A stretch of 64,000 bases of DNA from NCBI GenBank assembly GCA_024655825.1, contig JANLFJ010000003.1:1-64000 (forward strand), written 5' to 3'. The position numbers and the translations under genes were made by a program. The notes beneath the pieces are model-generated. The model did not search any database. It was not told the origin of the DNA and saw nothing but the letters and a program-made list of their open reading frames with translations. The DNA is from Peptococcaceae bacterium (lineage in GTDB: Bacteria > Bacillota > Peptococcia > DRI-13 > PHAD01). Each line of letters starts with the position of its first letter. Within the stretch, counting starts at the first letter, position 1. Below, in pieces: positions 42,421 to 50,226 of the stretch.

Positions 42421-43670
42421 CTGATCCCCGAAAGGTATTTATAAATCAGGTACTGGGCCGCTTTAACGCTTCTTTGCCTGATAAATTCCCTGTCTCCCGT
42501 AAAATGATTGGAAACAGACAGTTTCTTATCCCCGGCGTCAAGTCCGATAAAAACCAGCCCTACCGGCTTTTCCTCGCTCCCGCCGCCAGGACCGGCAACT
42601 CCCGTAATCCCAAGGCCGATGCTGCTGCCTGTCATTTTCCTTACGGTTCCCGCCATGGCTTCCGCAGCCTCCACGCTGACAGCGCCGTATTTTTCGATCA
42701 AAACTGCGGGTACCCCGAGCAAGTTTATTTTGACGTCGTTGCTGTATGCCACCACCGAACCCAAAAAATACTGGGATGAACCGGGAAGGGAAGTCAGGCT
42801 GGCGCTGAGCAGGCCGCCCGTGCATGACTCCGCCGCGCTTATGGTTAGTTTTAATTGTTTAAGCCTGCCAGCAATAGCTTCAAGTAGCGTCCCACCGTCC
42901 TCAGCCACGAGGTATTCGCCGGCTCTATTCTTGATTTCCTTCAAAACGGGTTCAATTATCTCCTGGAACTCCAGTTCATCCCTGGCCCTGGCCGTAATTC
43001 TCAGCTGTATTTCACCCAACGAAACAAGCGGGGCCAGGGTAGGTACGGTCTGCCGGGCGATGAGATCTGAGAGGACCTTTTCCAGCTTGGATTCGCTGAT
43101 CCCTACAAATCTCAGAAGGCGCGAGTACAGCGCAGGCGTGCCGGGTTTTATTACGTTTTCTTTCAACCAGGAAACGGCATATTTTGAGAACATGTGTTCC
43201 ATTTCCCTGGGCGGTCCTGGAAGGAGGATAAAAGTTTTGCCGTTGTTATTAACGGCAACGCCTGGGGCAGTGCCGTAATCGTTTCTCAGAACCGCAGAGC
43301 CGGGGAAAAAAGCGGCCTGCTTGGTGTTTGACTCGATCCATTCTATCCCTCTTTGGGTAAAATACCTTTTCAACCTTGCCAGCTCCCCGGCATCAACCTG
43401 CAGCGGCAGGTTTAAAAATTCTGCCAGCGTTTCCTTGGTCAAATCGTCGCTGGTCGGGCCTAGGCCCCCTGTGGTTATAATAATATCCGCCCTGCCAACC
43501 GCCCTTTCATACGTTTCCAACAGCCGCAGGCGGTTGTCACCCACCGTGGTGTGGTAGTATACATCTATTCCCAGTTTGGCCATTTGTTCTGATAAATACC
43601 GGGCGTTCGTATTCAGAACCTGGCCCAGCAGCAGTTCCGTGCCGACAAAAATCAACTCGGCGATCATCAT
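42417..43670 (-). CDS. cinA: CinA: NMN deamidase/ADP-ribose pyrophosphatase family protein
   Basis: Two-domain protein of pyridine-nucleotide recycling. The N-terminal MoCF-like domain has ELIFVGTELLLGQVLNTNAR and TTGGLGPTSDDLTKE; the C-terminal deamidase domain has SAAESCTGGLLSASLTSLPG with its conserved serine and cysteine, and GITGVAGPGGGSEEKPVG. The 417 residues match full-length CinA. In Firmicutes it commonly precedes recA and was named competence/damage-inducible; here thpR and a phosphoesterase gene lie between them. Confidence 0.96.
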   Translation of the reverse strand: MMIAELIFVGTELLLGQVLNTNARYLSEQMAKLGIDVYYHTTVGDNRLRLLETYERAVGRADIIITTGGLGPTSDDLTKETLAEFLNLPLQVDAGELARLKRYFTQRGIEWIESNTKQAAFFPGSAVLRNDYGTAPGVAVNNNGKTFILLPGPPREMEHMFSKYAVSWLKENVIKPGTPALYSRLLRFVGISESKLEKVLSDLIARQTVPTLAPLVSLGEIQLRITARARDELEFQEIIEPVLKEIKNRAGEYLVAEDGGTLLEAIAGRLKQLKLTISAAESCTGGLLSASLTSLPGSSQYFLGSVVAYSNDVKINLLGVPAVLIEKYGAVSVEAAEAMAGTVRKMTGSSIGLGITGVAGPGGGSEEKPVGLVFIGLDAGDKKLSVSNHFTGDREFIRQRSVKAAQYLIYKYLSGIR

Positions 43671-43745
43671 TCTTCCCCTCCTAAAACCGTCACTTGAATC
43701 ATTTTACTTAAAAAACCCGGCCTTATCAACAATTAAAAGCATGAA

Positions 43746-43768
43746 AAGAAAACACGGTCTTCACCGTG
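43746..43768 (-). terminator. Intrinsic terminator after the FtsH-like gene
   Basis: CACGGT and ACCGTG pair around GAAG on the minus strand, followed by TTTTCTTTTC. It lies 10 bases past the stop codon of the FtsH-like protease gene. Confidence 0.85.
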
Positions 43769-43777
43769 CTTCACTTG

Positions 43778-45271
43778 CTAAGCAGTCGCCGTATAGTGGT
43801 TGCCCGCGTTTAGCAGGCCGCGCAGTTCGTTCCCGCTTATTTTCTCTTTCTCTTGGAGAAGACTTACAATTCTGAAAAGCATTTCCCTCCTGCAGGCAAT
43901 GATTTCCACCGTTCTTGCCTCCAGACTGCGGATGATTTCCTGGCAAATCCGGTACAAATCGCTTTTGGGGATCATTTCGGGCGAAACCACTCCCAGCCTG
44001 GAAAGTCCCGTTCCAACAATTTTTTCAGTCAGGCTCAGCGCCTGTTGAAAGTCATTGGCCGCTCCCGTGCTCCGCTCTCCCAGGAATAGGTCCTCGCTGA
44101 TCGCTCCGGCCAGGAGGATCATAATTTTTTTTTCCAGTGCCGATTTCGTATAAAGCTGCTGTTCCTCCGCCTGGTTGTGTCTCACATAACCCAGCGCACT
44201 GCCGCGCGAAGTCACCGTAACCTGGTCTACCGAACCCGGGTTAAGAGTCTCGCTTACCAGTGCATGACCTGCTTCATGAACCGCCACCCGGTGCAGTATT
44301 TCCTTGCTAGCCCTGTTCCCCAGCTTTTCGCCAAGTATGACCTTGTCCACGGCTTCCCTCAGGTGGACCTGTGTAATATGCTGGCTTCCGTCCCGCAAGG
44401 CAAGAATGGCCGCTTCATTGGTGAGGCTCTCCAGGTGCGCACCAGAAAAACCGTACGTCCCGCTGGCTATTTCTTCGACATCCACGTCCGGGGCCAGAGG
44501 TTTGTTCCTGCAGTGCAGCCGGATAATGGCGGCCCTGTCTTCTTTGTCAGGCAGGTCTACCCTTACCTGGCGGTCAAAACGGCCGGGCCGCAGAAGGGCT
44601 GTGTCCAGCAAGTCCGACCGGTTGGTGGCGGCAATCAGGAGGATCTGGCAATCTTTTTCAGTGGTAAGCCCGTCCATTTCTACCAGCAGCTGATTAAGGG
44701 TCTGATCGTATTCCAGGTGACTGCTGTGGCTTCCTCTTTTCCCGCCGAGCACTTCTATTTCATCGATAAAAATGATCGCTCTGTTCTTTTTTTCTTTCTT
44801 GGCCATTTCACGAGCAGTCTGGAACAGGTTTCTCACCCTTTGCGCCCCCACGCCGGCATACATTTCAATAAACTCGCTTCCCGACGCGGCCAGAAAAACG
44901 GCGTCGGTATAACCTGCCGCAGCTTTCGCCAGAAGTGTTTTCCCCGTGCCGGGAGGCCCTGTAAGGAGAATCCCCTTCAAGGGCCTGATGCCCATTTTTC
45001 GAACCTGTTCCGATTTCAAAAGGAAATCCAACGCTTCTTTCAATTCCTGCTTGGCAGTCTCCTGCCCACCAATATCGTCAAAATTAAACTGCCGCTCCTG
45101 GTAAACCTTTTGGTGTGAATCCAGCCTCAGCAGCCCCTTTTTCCTGGAGATTACATAAAAAGCGTAACCGAAAGCGCCTAAAATTAACAGGGGCGTAACA
45201 TCATAACCCAGGTAGACCAGGTAAGAGAGTATGCCAAGAGAAATACCCGCAATTATTTCCTTATTGATCAC
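43778..45271 (-). CDS. Short FtsH-like membrane AAA protease
   Basis: ATP-dependent zinc metalloprotease of the FtsH/M41 family. Two closely spaced membrane helices (about 6-22 and 27-43) lack the ~70-residue outside domain of true FtsH. The AAA module has FNFDDIGGQETAKQELKEAL, Walker A GPPGTGKT (104-112), Walker B IIFIDEIEVLGG and TALLRPGRFDRQVRVDLPD; the peptidase has HEAGH (about 332) and the third zinc ligand in STGAANDFQQA. Thus it seems catalytically complete. At 497 residues it is shorter than FtsH (about 600). It starts at GTG 45271, overlapping its membrane partner gene by four bases. Confidence 0.9.
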   Translation of the reverse strand: MINKEIIAGISLGILSYLVYLGYDVTPLLILGAFGYAFYVISRKKGLLRLDSHQKVYQERQFNFDDIGGQETAKQELKEALDFLLKSEQVRKMGIRPLKGILLTGPPGTGKTLLAKAAAGYTDAVFLAASGSEFIEMYAGVGAQRVRNLFQTAREMAKKEKKNRAIIFIDEIEVLGGKRGSHSSHLEYDQTLNQLLVEMDGLTTEKDCQILLIAATNRSDLLDTALLRPGRFDRQVRVDLPDKEDRAAIIRLHCRNKPLAPDVDVEEIASGTYGFSGAHLESLTNEAAILALRDGSQHITQVHLREAVDKVILGEKLGNRASKEILHRVAVHEAGHALVSETLNPGSVDQVTVTSRGSALGYVRHNQAEEQQLYTKSALEKKIMILLAGAISEDLFLGERSTGAANDFQQALSLTEKIVGTGLSRLGVVSPEMIPKSDLYRICQEIIRSLEARTVEIIACRREMLFRIVSLLQEKEKISGNELRGLLNAGNHYTATA

Positions 45272-45828
45272 AGATACTCTCCTCCCATGGTATTGATTAT
45301 CATTAATGGCGACCCGCCCCGGTTGAGGATCATGTGGGCTGTCTTATCGCCGGAACTGGCCGTAATAAACACATAATTATTGTCCACTTCCAATTCATAA
45401 ACAACGCCCATCCGGCTGGCCTTCCTGTCAAGATGCGCAGGCAGTTCGGTAAACTTGCCAGTGCTGATCGCTTCAAACAACGGCAGCCTGGCCTGCGTCA
45501 TGAAATCCCGCAATTCAGCGTTTGAAGGATTCTGTATTACTATGGTTAGGTTTTCGGGCTCCCGGTAGTTTTGTTCGGCAAGCTGGTCAAGCAAAAGATA
45601 AAAACTGGCCCTTAACTTTTCTCGTACGGAAAACTGGACTTCTATCCGGTAACGCGATTTTAGTTTTTCCACCTTAAACGAGCTGATGGAGCTCATCTTG
45701 GTCATCGTGTTTTCCAAAGGCTTGGCATAAACCACTCTATTATAAAGGTGGGTAGCTCCCACCAGGATCACCATTGTCAAAAAACTCGAAATAATAACTG
45801 TCAGCGCACGCACAGCTTTTTGGGGCAA
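45268..45828 (-). CDS. Membrane-anchored protein of unknown function, partner of FtsH-like protease
   Basis: I do not recognise a family. The 186-residue product has one N-terminal membrane helix (ALTVIISSFLTMVILVGATH) and an outside domain with a mixed alpha/beta pattern (KSRYRIEVQFSVREKL, YREPENLTIVIQNP, VVYELEVDNNYVFITASSG). No catalytic motif is evident. TTG 45828 is chosen because AGAGGTGG precedes it; the GTG at 45837 overlaps that site. Its stop overlaps the start of the FtsH-like gene by four bases, so the two should be made together and may act together; an outside domain on a separate chain could replace the one missing from the protease. Confidence 0.7.
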   Translation of the reverse strand: MPQKAVRALTVIISSFLTMVILVGATHLYNRVVYAKPLENTMTKMSSISSFKVEKLKSRYRIEVQFSVREKLRASFYLLLDQLAEQNYREPENLTIVIQNPSNAELRDFMTQARLPLFEAISTGKFTELPAHLDRKASRMGVVYELEVDNNYVFITASSGDKTAHMILNRGGSPLMIINTMGGEYL

Positions 45829-45902
45829 AATTACCACCTCTCTTTCCCGAATATTATATCACAGCAAGTCCCGCCCTTCCTTAGAGAAAGGCTGGAAACA
45901 CG

Positions 45903-45933
45903 AAAAGACGCCGGGACGGCGCTCCAGCGTCTT
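45903..45933 (-). terminator. Hairpin terminator after pgpA
   Basis: AAGACGC and GCGTCTT form a 7-base stem around a GC-rich loop on the minus strand, followed by TTCG. It lies 20 bases after the pgpA stop and before the extended -10 (TGATATAAT, 45853-45861) of the next unit. Confidence 0.65.
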
Positions 45934-45952
45934 ATAAGCTAAAACACAACAA

Positions 45953-46381
45953 TTACCAGATAAAACCTGCTCCGGCCGACAGCAGCCTTGCCGCCAGTCC
46001 GGCAGCCAGGTCGTCGGCCATTATCCCTAAACCTCCCGGCAGTTCTTGCAGTTTATTGATCGGGAACGGTTTTACCATGTCAAAGAACCTGAAAAGAACG
46101 AAAGCGACCAAAAAGATCCTTATATCCTGAATCTGCCAGGAAGCAATAAACATCCCGCAGATTTCATCAAAAACAATATGGGGGCTGTCATGTTCGTTTA
46201 AGATAGCTTCAGCCCTATCGCAGATAAATATCCCCGCCGCACACAGCACGATGATCTGCCATATATCAGGGTGGTAAATCCAGGCAATTACCGCCGCCAG
46301 GGCGCTGCCGGTCGTTCCTGGAAAACGCGGCGCGTAGCCGCTGCCGAAACCTGTGGCTATAGCCTTGATTAAAAACTTCAT
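45953..46381 (-). CDS. pgpA: Phosphatidylglycerophosphatase A
   Basis: Membrane phosphatase making phosphatidylglycerol from PGP, the product of PgsA. The 142 residues have FGSGYAPRFPGTTGSALAAV at the N-terminus, the DEICGMFIA motif (here VFDEICGMF), FFDMVKPFPINKLQELPGGL and MADDLAAGLAARLL, all PgpA signatures. Its ATG overlaps the pgsA stop by four bases, so the two consecutive pathway steps are translationally coupled. Confidence 0.95.
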   Translation of the reverse strand: MKFLIKAIATGFGSGYAPRFPGTTGSALAAVIAWIYHPDIWQIIVLCAAGIFICDRAEAILNEHDSPHIVFDEICGMFIASWQIQDIRIFLVAFVLFRFFDMVKPFPINKLQELPGGLGIMADDLAAGLAARLLSAGAGFIW

Positions 46382-46923
46382 TCCAGCTTTAACCTCGTAC
46401 TTCGCCTGGCCTTAAGATAGTAATCCACCCCTGACCAGATTGTAAAAATAACGGCTACATAAATGGCATATTTTCCAAAAGTTATGTTGAACAAACTTAA
46501 GGGGAAATCTTTGAGCAGCAGCGCGGATATGGCTACTATCTGGCTGATCGTTTTTAGTTTTCCCAGTTTGCTTGCCGCAATAACGACCCCTTCGCCAGCC
46601 GCAATAGCCCTAAGACCAGTGACGAAAAATTCCCTTCCGATAATGATAACGGCAACCCAGGCGGATATTTGTTTAAGGTCCACAAGAGAAATGAGCGCAG
46701 CGGAGATCAGCAGTTTGTCGGCGAGAGGGTCCATGAGTTTTCCCAGGTTTGTCACTTGCCTCTTTTTCCTGGCAATATAGCCGTCCAACCCGTCCGTACT
46801 GGCCGCGATGATAAAAATAACTGCCGCAATATATTCCCCGAACGGGATTTTGATCAACAAAAAAAACATAAACACCGGGACAAGAAAGATTCTGGAAAGT
46901 GTAAGCTTATTCGCCAAATTCAT
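46378..46923 (-). CDS. pgsA: CDP-diacylglycerol-glycerol-3-phosphate 3-phosphatidyltransferase
   Basis: Integral membrane enzyme committing CDP-diacylglycerol to phosphatidylglycerol. NLANKLTLSRIFLVPVFMFF at the N-terminus and the CDP-alcohol phosphotransferase motif STDGLDGYIARKKRQVTNLG with KLMDPLADKL (DG-x2-AR-x8-G-x3-D-x3-D) are intact. Several membrane helices follow. The 181-residue gene overlaps the rimO stop by 17 bases and pgpA by four. Confidence 0.97.
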   Translation of the reverse strand: MNLANKLTLSRIFLVPVFMFFLLIKIPFGEYIAAVIFIIAASTDGLDGYIARKKRQVTNLGKLMDPLADKLLISAALISLVDLKQISAWVAVIIIGREFFVTGLRAIAAGEGVVIAASKLGKLKTISQIVAISALLLKDFPLSLFNITFGKYAIYVAVIFTIWSGVDYYLKARRSTRLKLE

Positions 46924-48256
46924 GCATTATCTCTCCTATTAAGGCGAATTCTTGACTGTGGGTAATTTTAACTGCCAGTATATCGCCCGGATTCACACCT
47001 GGTACTGGTCTGAAATACACCACCCCGTCAATTTCAGGGGCATCTCCTCTTGTTCTTCCTTCCCAAAGCCCTTCGCAATCTGAACTTGGGCCATCAACTA
47101 TTATTTCTGTCATTTTGCCAACCTGCAGCGCTTGCTTGGCGCTCATGATTTCTCTTTGTATTTTAACAGCTTCTTCAAGCCTTCTCTGTTTTTCCCTGGC
47201 GGGTATCTGCCGGCGAAGTGAAGCCGCCGCGGTTCCCGGTTCCCGCGAATAAGTAAAAAAACCCGCCCTGTCAAACCTTGTCTCTTCAAGAAAAAAAAGC
47301 AACTCTTCAAAATCTTTTCTGCTTTCTCCAGGGAAACCCACGATAAATGTCGAACGCAGCACCATATCAGGCACAAAGGCGCGAATTCTGTCCAGCAGCC
47401 TTCTTATGCTGTCTTTGCCCAGTGTCCTGCCCATCTTCTTCAGTATCCCGTCCGAGATGTGCTGCAGCGGAAGATCGAGATAGGAACACACCTTTTTTTC
47501 CTCCTTGATCACCTGCAGCAGCGAATCTGTGATATGCGCCGGATATGAATAAAGCAGCCTCACCCAGGCCAGTCCCGGGATTTTGACCAAGTCTTTCAAC
47601 AGTTCCGGCAGGACAGGTTTCTTATATATATCATAACCATACCAGGTCGTATCCTGGGCTACCAGGATTATTTCTTTTACACCCTCCTTAGCCAGGGCAT
47701 CCGCTTCAGTAAGTATGGCTTCCTTCCTTCTGCTGCGGTAAGGGCCGCGCACTGACGGGATTACACAATATGAGCACCGGTTATCGCACCCTTCGGCAAT
47801 CTTCAGGTAGGCGTAATGCTTTCTCTCTCCAGGCGGAAACTGCACCCCATCATTGTACAGAAACCCAGCAGGATCGCCCACGCAGGTCGCTTTCTTCCCG
47901 GGCTTCAAGGTTTTTAGGACAACCGGTAAACGCGGAATATCGCCAGTACCTATGATTATATCAATTTCAGGTATTTCTCGTTCCAGTTCCCCGGCATATT
48001 TTTGTGCCAAGCAGCCTGCAGCAACCAGTACCCGGCAATTCCCTTTTTTCTTCCAGAGGGTCATGTCGAGAATTGTCTCGATTGATTCGCGCCTGGCATC
48101 TTCAATAAACCCGCAGGTGTTGATTATAATAATCTCGGCCTGCTCCGGGTTCTCAGTAAGACAATAACCTTCCTCCCGCAAATAGCCTTTGATCTGCCTG
48201 CTGTCCACCTGGTTTTTGGGACAGCCCAGCGTTACAACCTTAACGCGCCGTGGCAT
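46907..48256 (-). CDS. rimO: Ribosomal protein S12 methylthiotransferase RimO
   Basis: Radical-SAM methylthiotransferase acting on an aspartate of S12. KVVTLGCPKNQVDSRQIKGY, INTCGFIEDARRES and VAAGCLAQKYAGEL carry the auxiliary cluster cysteines; EGCDNRCSYCVIPSVRGPYR has the SAM triad at about 155; the TRAM domain is at the end. GCPKNQVDS is the RimO form, distinguishing it from the MiaB at 22426-23739. The 449-residue gene starts at ATG 48256 after GGAGGA and begins the rimO-pgsA-pgpA operon. Confidence 0.96.
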   Translation of the reverse strand: MPRRVKVVTLGCPKNQVDSRQIKGYLREEGYCLTENPEQAEIIIINTCGFIEDARRESIETILDMTLWKKKGNCRVLVAAGCLAQKYAGELEREIPEIDIIIGTGDIPRLPVVLKTLKPGKKATCVGDPAGFLYNDGVQFPPGERKHYAYLKIAEGCDNRCSYCVIPSVRGPYRSRRKEAILTEADALAKEGVKEIILVAQDTTWYGYDIYKKPVLPELLKDLVKIPGLAWVRLLYSYPAHITDSLLQVIKEEKKVCSYLDLPLQHISDGILKKMGRTLGKDSIRRLLDRIRAFVPDMVLRSTFIVGFPGESRKDFEELLFFLEETRFDRAGFFTYSREPGTAAASLRRQIPAREKQRRLEEAVKIQREIMSAKQALQVGKMTEIIVDGPSSDCEGLWEGRTRGDAPEIDGVVYFRPVPGVNPGDILAVKITHSQEFALIGEIMHEFGE

Positions 48257-48354
48257 CCGGATCCTCCATATCTGCCGCCTTCAACTATAACTTGCTTGAA
48301 TAAGTATATAACACCGCTGCAGTGATGTCAAAAAAAACCTGTTGCGGATTACCG

Positions 48355-49131
48355 TTATCTGTTAGAAATCTTTACCTCTTTTATTTCATCGTTCTCCACA
48401 ACATACTTCTTATAAACGGGTTCTCCTTTTTTGCCCAGCACGCCAAGGTAATTGTCGTTAATATACACTTCAACGTCTCCGGAATTACCCAGAGCAAAAT
48501 AGACCTGGGTCAGGTTTTCAAACGTTTTTTCTTCCCCTTTGTTCAACGTCCCTTCAAAAAGCAGTGCCTGCCCGCTTCTTACTTCAATCCAGCATTTATA
48601 GTCAACAACCCTTATCACCAGGTTTATACTGTCAACCGTTTGCTTGGCTGGCTCCTCAGGCTGTACTTCGGTCGCGTTTTCATCCGCAGCGCCGGCACCA
48701 GGCTGGGGTGCCTGGCTGTTTTCCCGGGTGAGTTCATTGGTCCCTCTCATTCCGGACGGCTGACTGATGAACCGGACATAAATGTACTGGAAGGATACCA
48801 GCAAGACAACGGCAATGATCCCAACTATGACTGTCATTCTCTTGCGCGGTTTTCCCGGGAGCTCTATTCTTTCGGGAAGAGGTTCAAGCTGAGGTTCTGG
48901 ATGGAAGGTTTCTTCCAAGGATTTAAGCAGTTCGTTTTCGTCAAGCCCCAGGAAGCGGGCATAAGTCTTCAAAAACCCTTTCAGGTAAACCATGCCGGGA
49001 AATATGCCCCATTCTTCTTCCTCCATTGCTTCCAAGTATTTGCGCCTTATTTTTGTGTTTTTCTCGGCTTCGTCCATTTCTATCCCTTTTCCCAGCCTCG
49101 CCAGTCTCAGTGTCTCCCCGATTTTACCCAT
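48355..49131 (-). CDS. rodZ: RodZ/YmfM-like HTH membrane protein with DUF4115
   Basis: Cytoskeletal adaptor that links MreB to the membrane in other bacteria. An N-terminal HTH_25 domain (IGETLRLARLGKGIEMDEAE and YLEAMEEEEWGIFPGMVYLK) is followed by a basic stretch, one membrane helix (TVIVGIIAVVLLVSFQYIYV, about 100-120), a Pro/Gln-rich linker and a C-terminal DUF4115 domain. ATG 49131 follows GAGGGGTGA; GTG 49140 overlaps that site. 258 residues. The place before rimO/pgsA is that of Bacillus ymfM. Confidence 0.9.
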   Translation of the reverse strand: MGKIGETLRLARLGKGIEMDEAEKNTKIRRKYLEAMEEEEWGIFPGMVYLKGFLKTYARFLGLDENELLKSLEETFHPEPQLEPLPERIELPGKPRKRMTVIVGIIAVVLLVSFQYIYVRFISQPSGMRGTNELTRENSQAPQPGAGAADENATEVQPEEPAKQTVDSINLVIRVVDYKCWIEVRSGQALLFEGTLNKGEEKTFENLTQVYFALGNSGDVEVYINDNYLGVLGKKGEPVYKKYVVENDEIKEVKISNR

Positions 49132-49158
49132 TGTCCTCACCCCTCGTACTAGATATGT

Positions 49159-50193
49159 TCAATCTTTAAAAAACGTTTTCCTAATAACCTCTGCAGCATA
49201 TTCCGGCTCGCTTCCGGAGAGGCATGTCTCGTATTCCTTCGAAGGACCGGCAGGATAACGATAAAGCGGGTCATAATAGTCAACAAGCAGTTTTTCAACG
49301 AACTCGTCATACCTGCGTTGTTCCAGCAGTTGTAGGATTCTTGCCGTTTTTTCGCCGCCCAGGCGTTTTTTTAACCTCAAAACAGCTTGCTTCAATTGTT
49401 CTTCATTTTCTCCCCCAAGACAGGGCGCATACGTGGCAATAAGCCGTTCAACGCGTTTCTCCATCCGGTCATAAACCAGCACCCTTATTCCTTTTTGCAT
49501 AAACTCAAAAAAACGTGTCGGGAGCAAGACAGAACCGATCCTTCTGCTTTCACACTCCACCACAATCTTGGAAGACTGCCTGTGTTTAAAACACTCCCAG
49601 TACAAAAGACCTTCAAAATGTTTTTGGGTGGGCTGTTTCGGCAGCCCAAGATGGCCAAAGACAGAACCCCTGTTACCGGCAATGCCTTCCAGGTCTACAG
49701 CTGGCAGGCCTTTATCCTTCAGCTTTTTCAATAATTCTGTCTTGCCGACCCCTGTAAGTCCATCCAATACCACTACTTCTTTTTCAAAATCCCTTTCAAA
49801 ATAGTTCATAACATGGCGGCGGAAAGATTTATACCCGCCTTCCAGCCTGAAGTGTTTCGTTCCTAGAATATTTAAAACCTGGGATAACGCCTCGCTGCGC
49901 ATTCCTCCCCGCCAGCAATAAAGAACAACATCTTTTTCCCTGCTCAATCTTTTTATATTCTCGTGCAGCGCTGGAAGCCGTGGAGCGATAAGCGAAAAGC
50001 CTTTATCAACCGCTTCTTCAGGAGAACGCTCTTTATAAACCGCGCCAATCAGCGCACGTTCCTCATTATTCAACAGGGGCATGTTAACAGCCCGCGGGAT
50101 ATGGGCTTCCTCAAATTCCAACGGTGAGCGCAGATCGACAAATTGAGGTTTAGGAAGATTTAAGGCCTGTTCAATAGTAATCAGGTTACCCAT
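49159..50193 (-). CDS. mnmH: tRNA 2-selenouridine synthase MnmH (SelU)
   Basis: Replaces sulfur by selenium in the wobble uridine of some tRNAs, using selenophosphate through a geranylthio intermediate. The N-terminal rhodanese domain has FVDLRSPLEFEEAHIPRAVN and the active cysteine in VLYCWRGGMRSEAL (about 95); the P-loop domain has VVLDGLTGVGKTELLKKL at about 146. The 344 residues match the family. It implies that the organism makes selenophosphate, though selD is not in the window. It lies between ftsK and rodZ, a place not standard in Bacillus. Confidence 0.92.
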   Translation of the reverse strand: MGNLITIEQALNLPKPQFVDLRSPLEFEEAHIPRAVNMPLLNNEERALIGAVYKERSPEEAVDKGFSLIAPRLPALHENIKRLSREKDVVLYCWRGGMRSEALSQVLNILGTKHFRLEGGYKSFRRHVMNYFERDFEKEVVVLDGLTGVGKTELLKKLKDKGLPAVDLEGIAGNRGSVFGHLGLPKQPTQKHFEGLLYWECFKHRQSSKIVVECESRRIGSVLLPTRFFEFMQKGIRVLVYDRMEKRVERLIATYAPCLGGENEEQLKQAVLRLKKRLGGEKTARILQLLEQRRYDEFVEKLLVDYYDPLYRYPAGPSKEYETCLSGSEPEYAAEVIRKTFFKD

Positions 50194-50226
50194 GTAGTCT
50201 TTTTTTTAAACCTCACTTAAGTCAGT

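Noticed and set aside
44177-45118. 313-residue plus-strand ORF opposite the FtsH-like gene
   Set aside because: Antisense to the AAA domain; no supporting motif.
48290-48340. T-run and small inverted repeat after rodZ as a terminator
   Set aside because: TTTTTTTT is present on the minus strand but the preceding stem (CGG TAAT CCG) is only three bases and not adjacent to the T-run.
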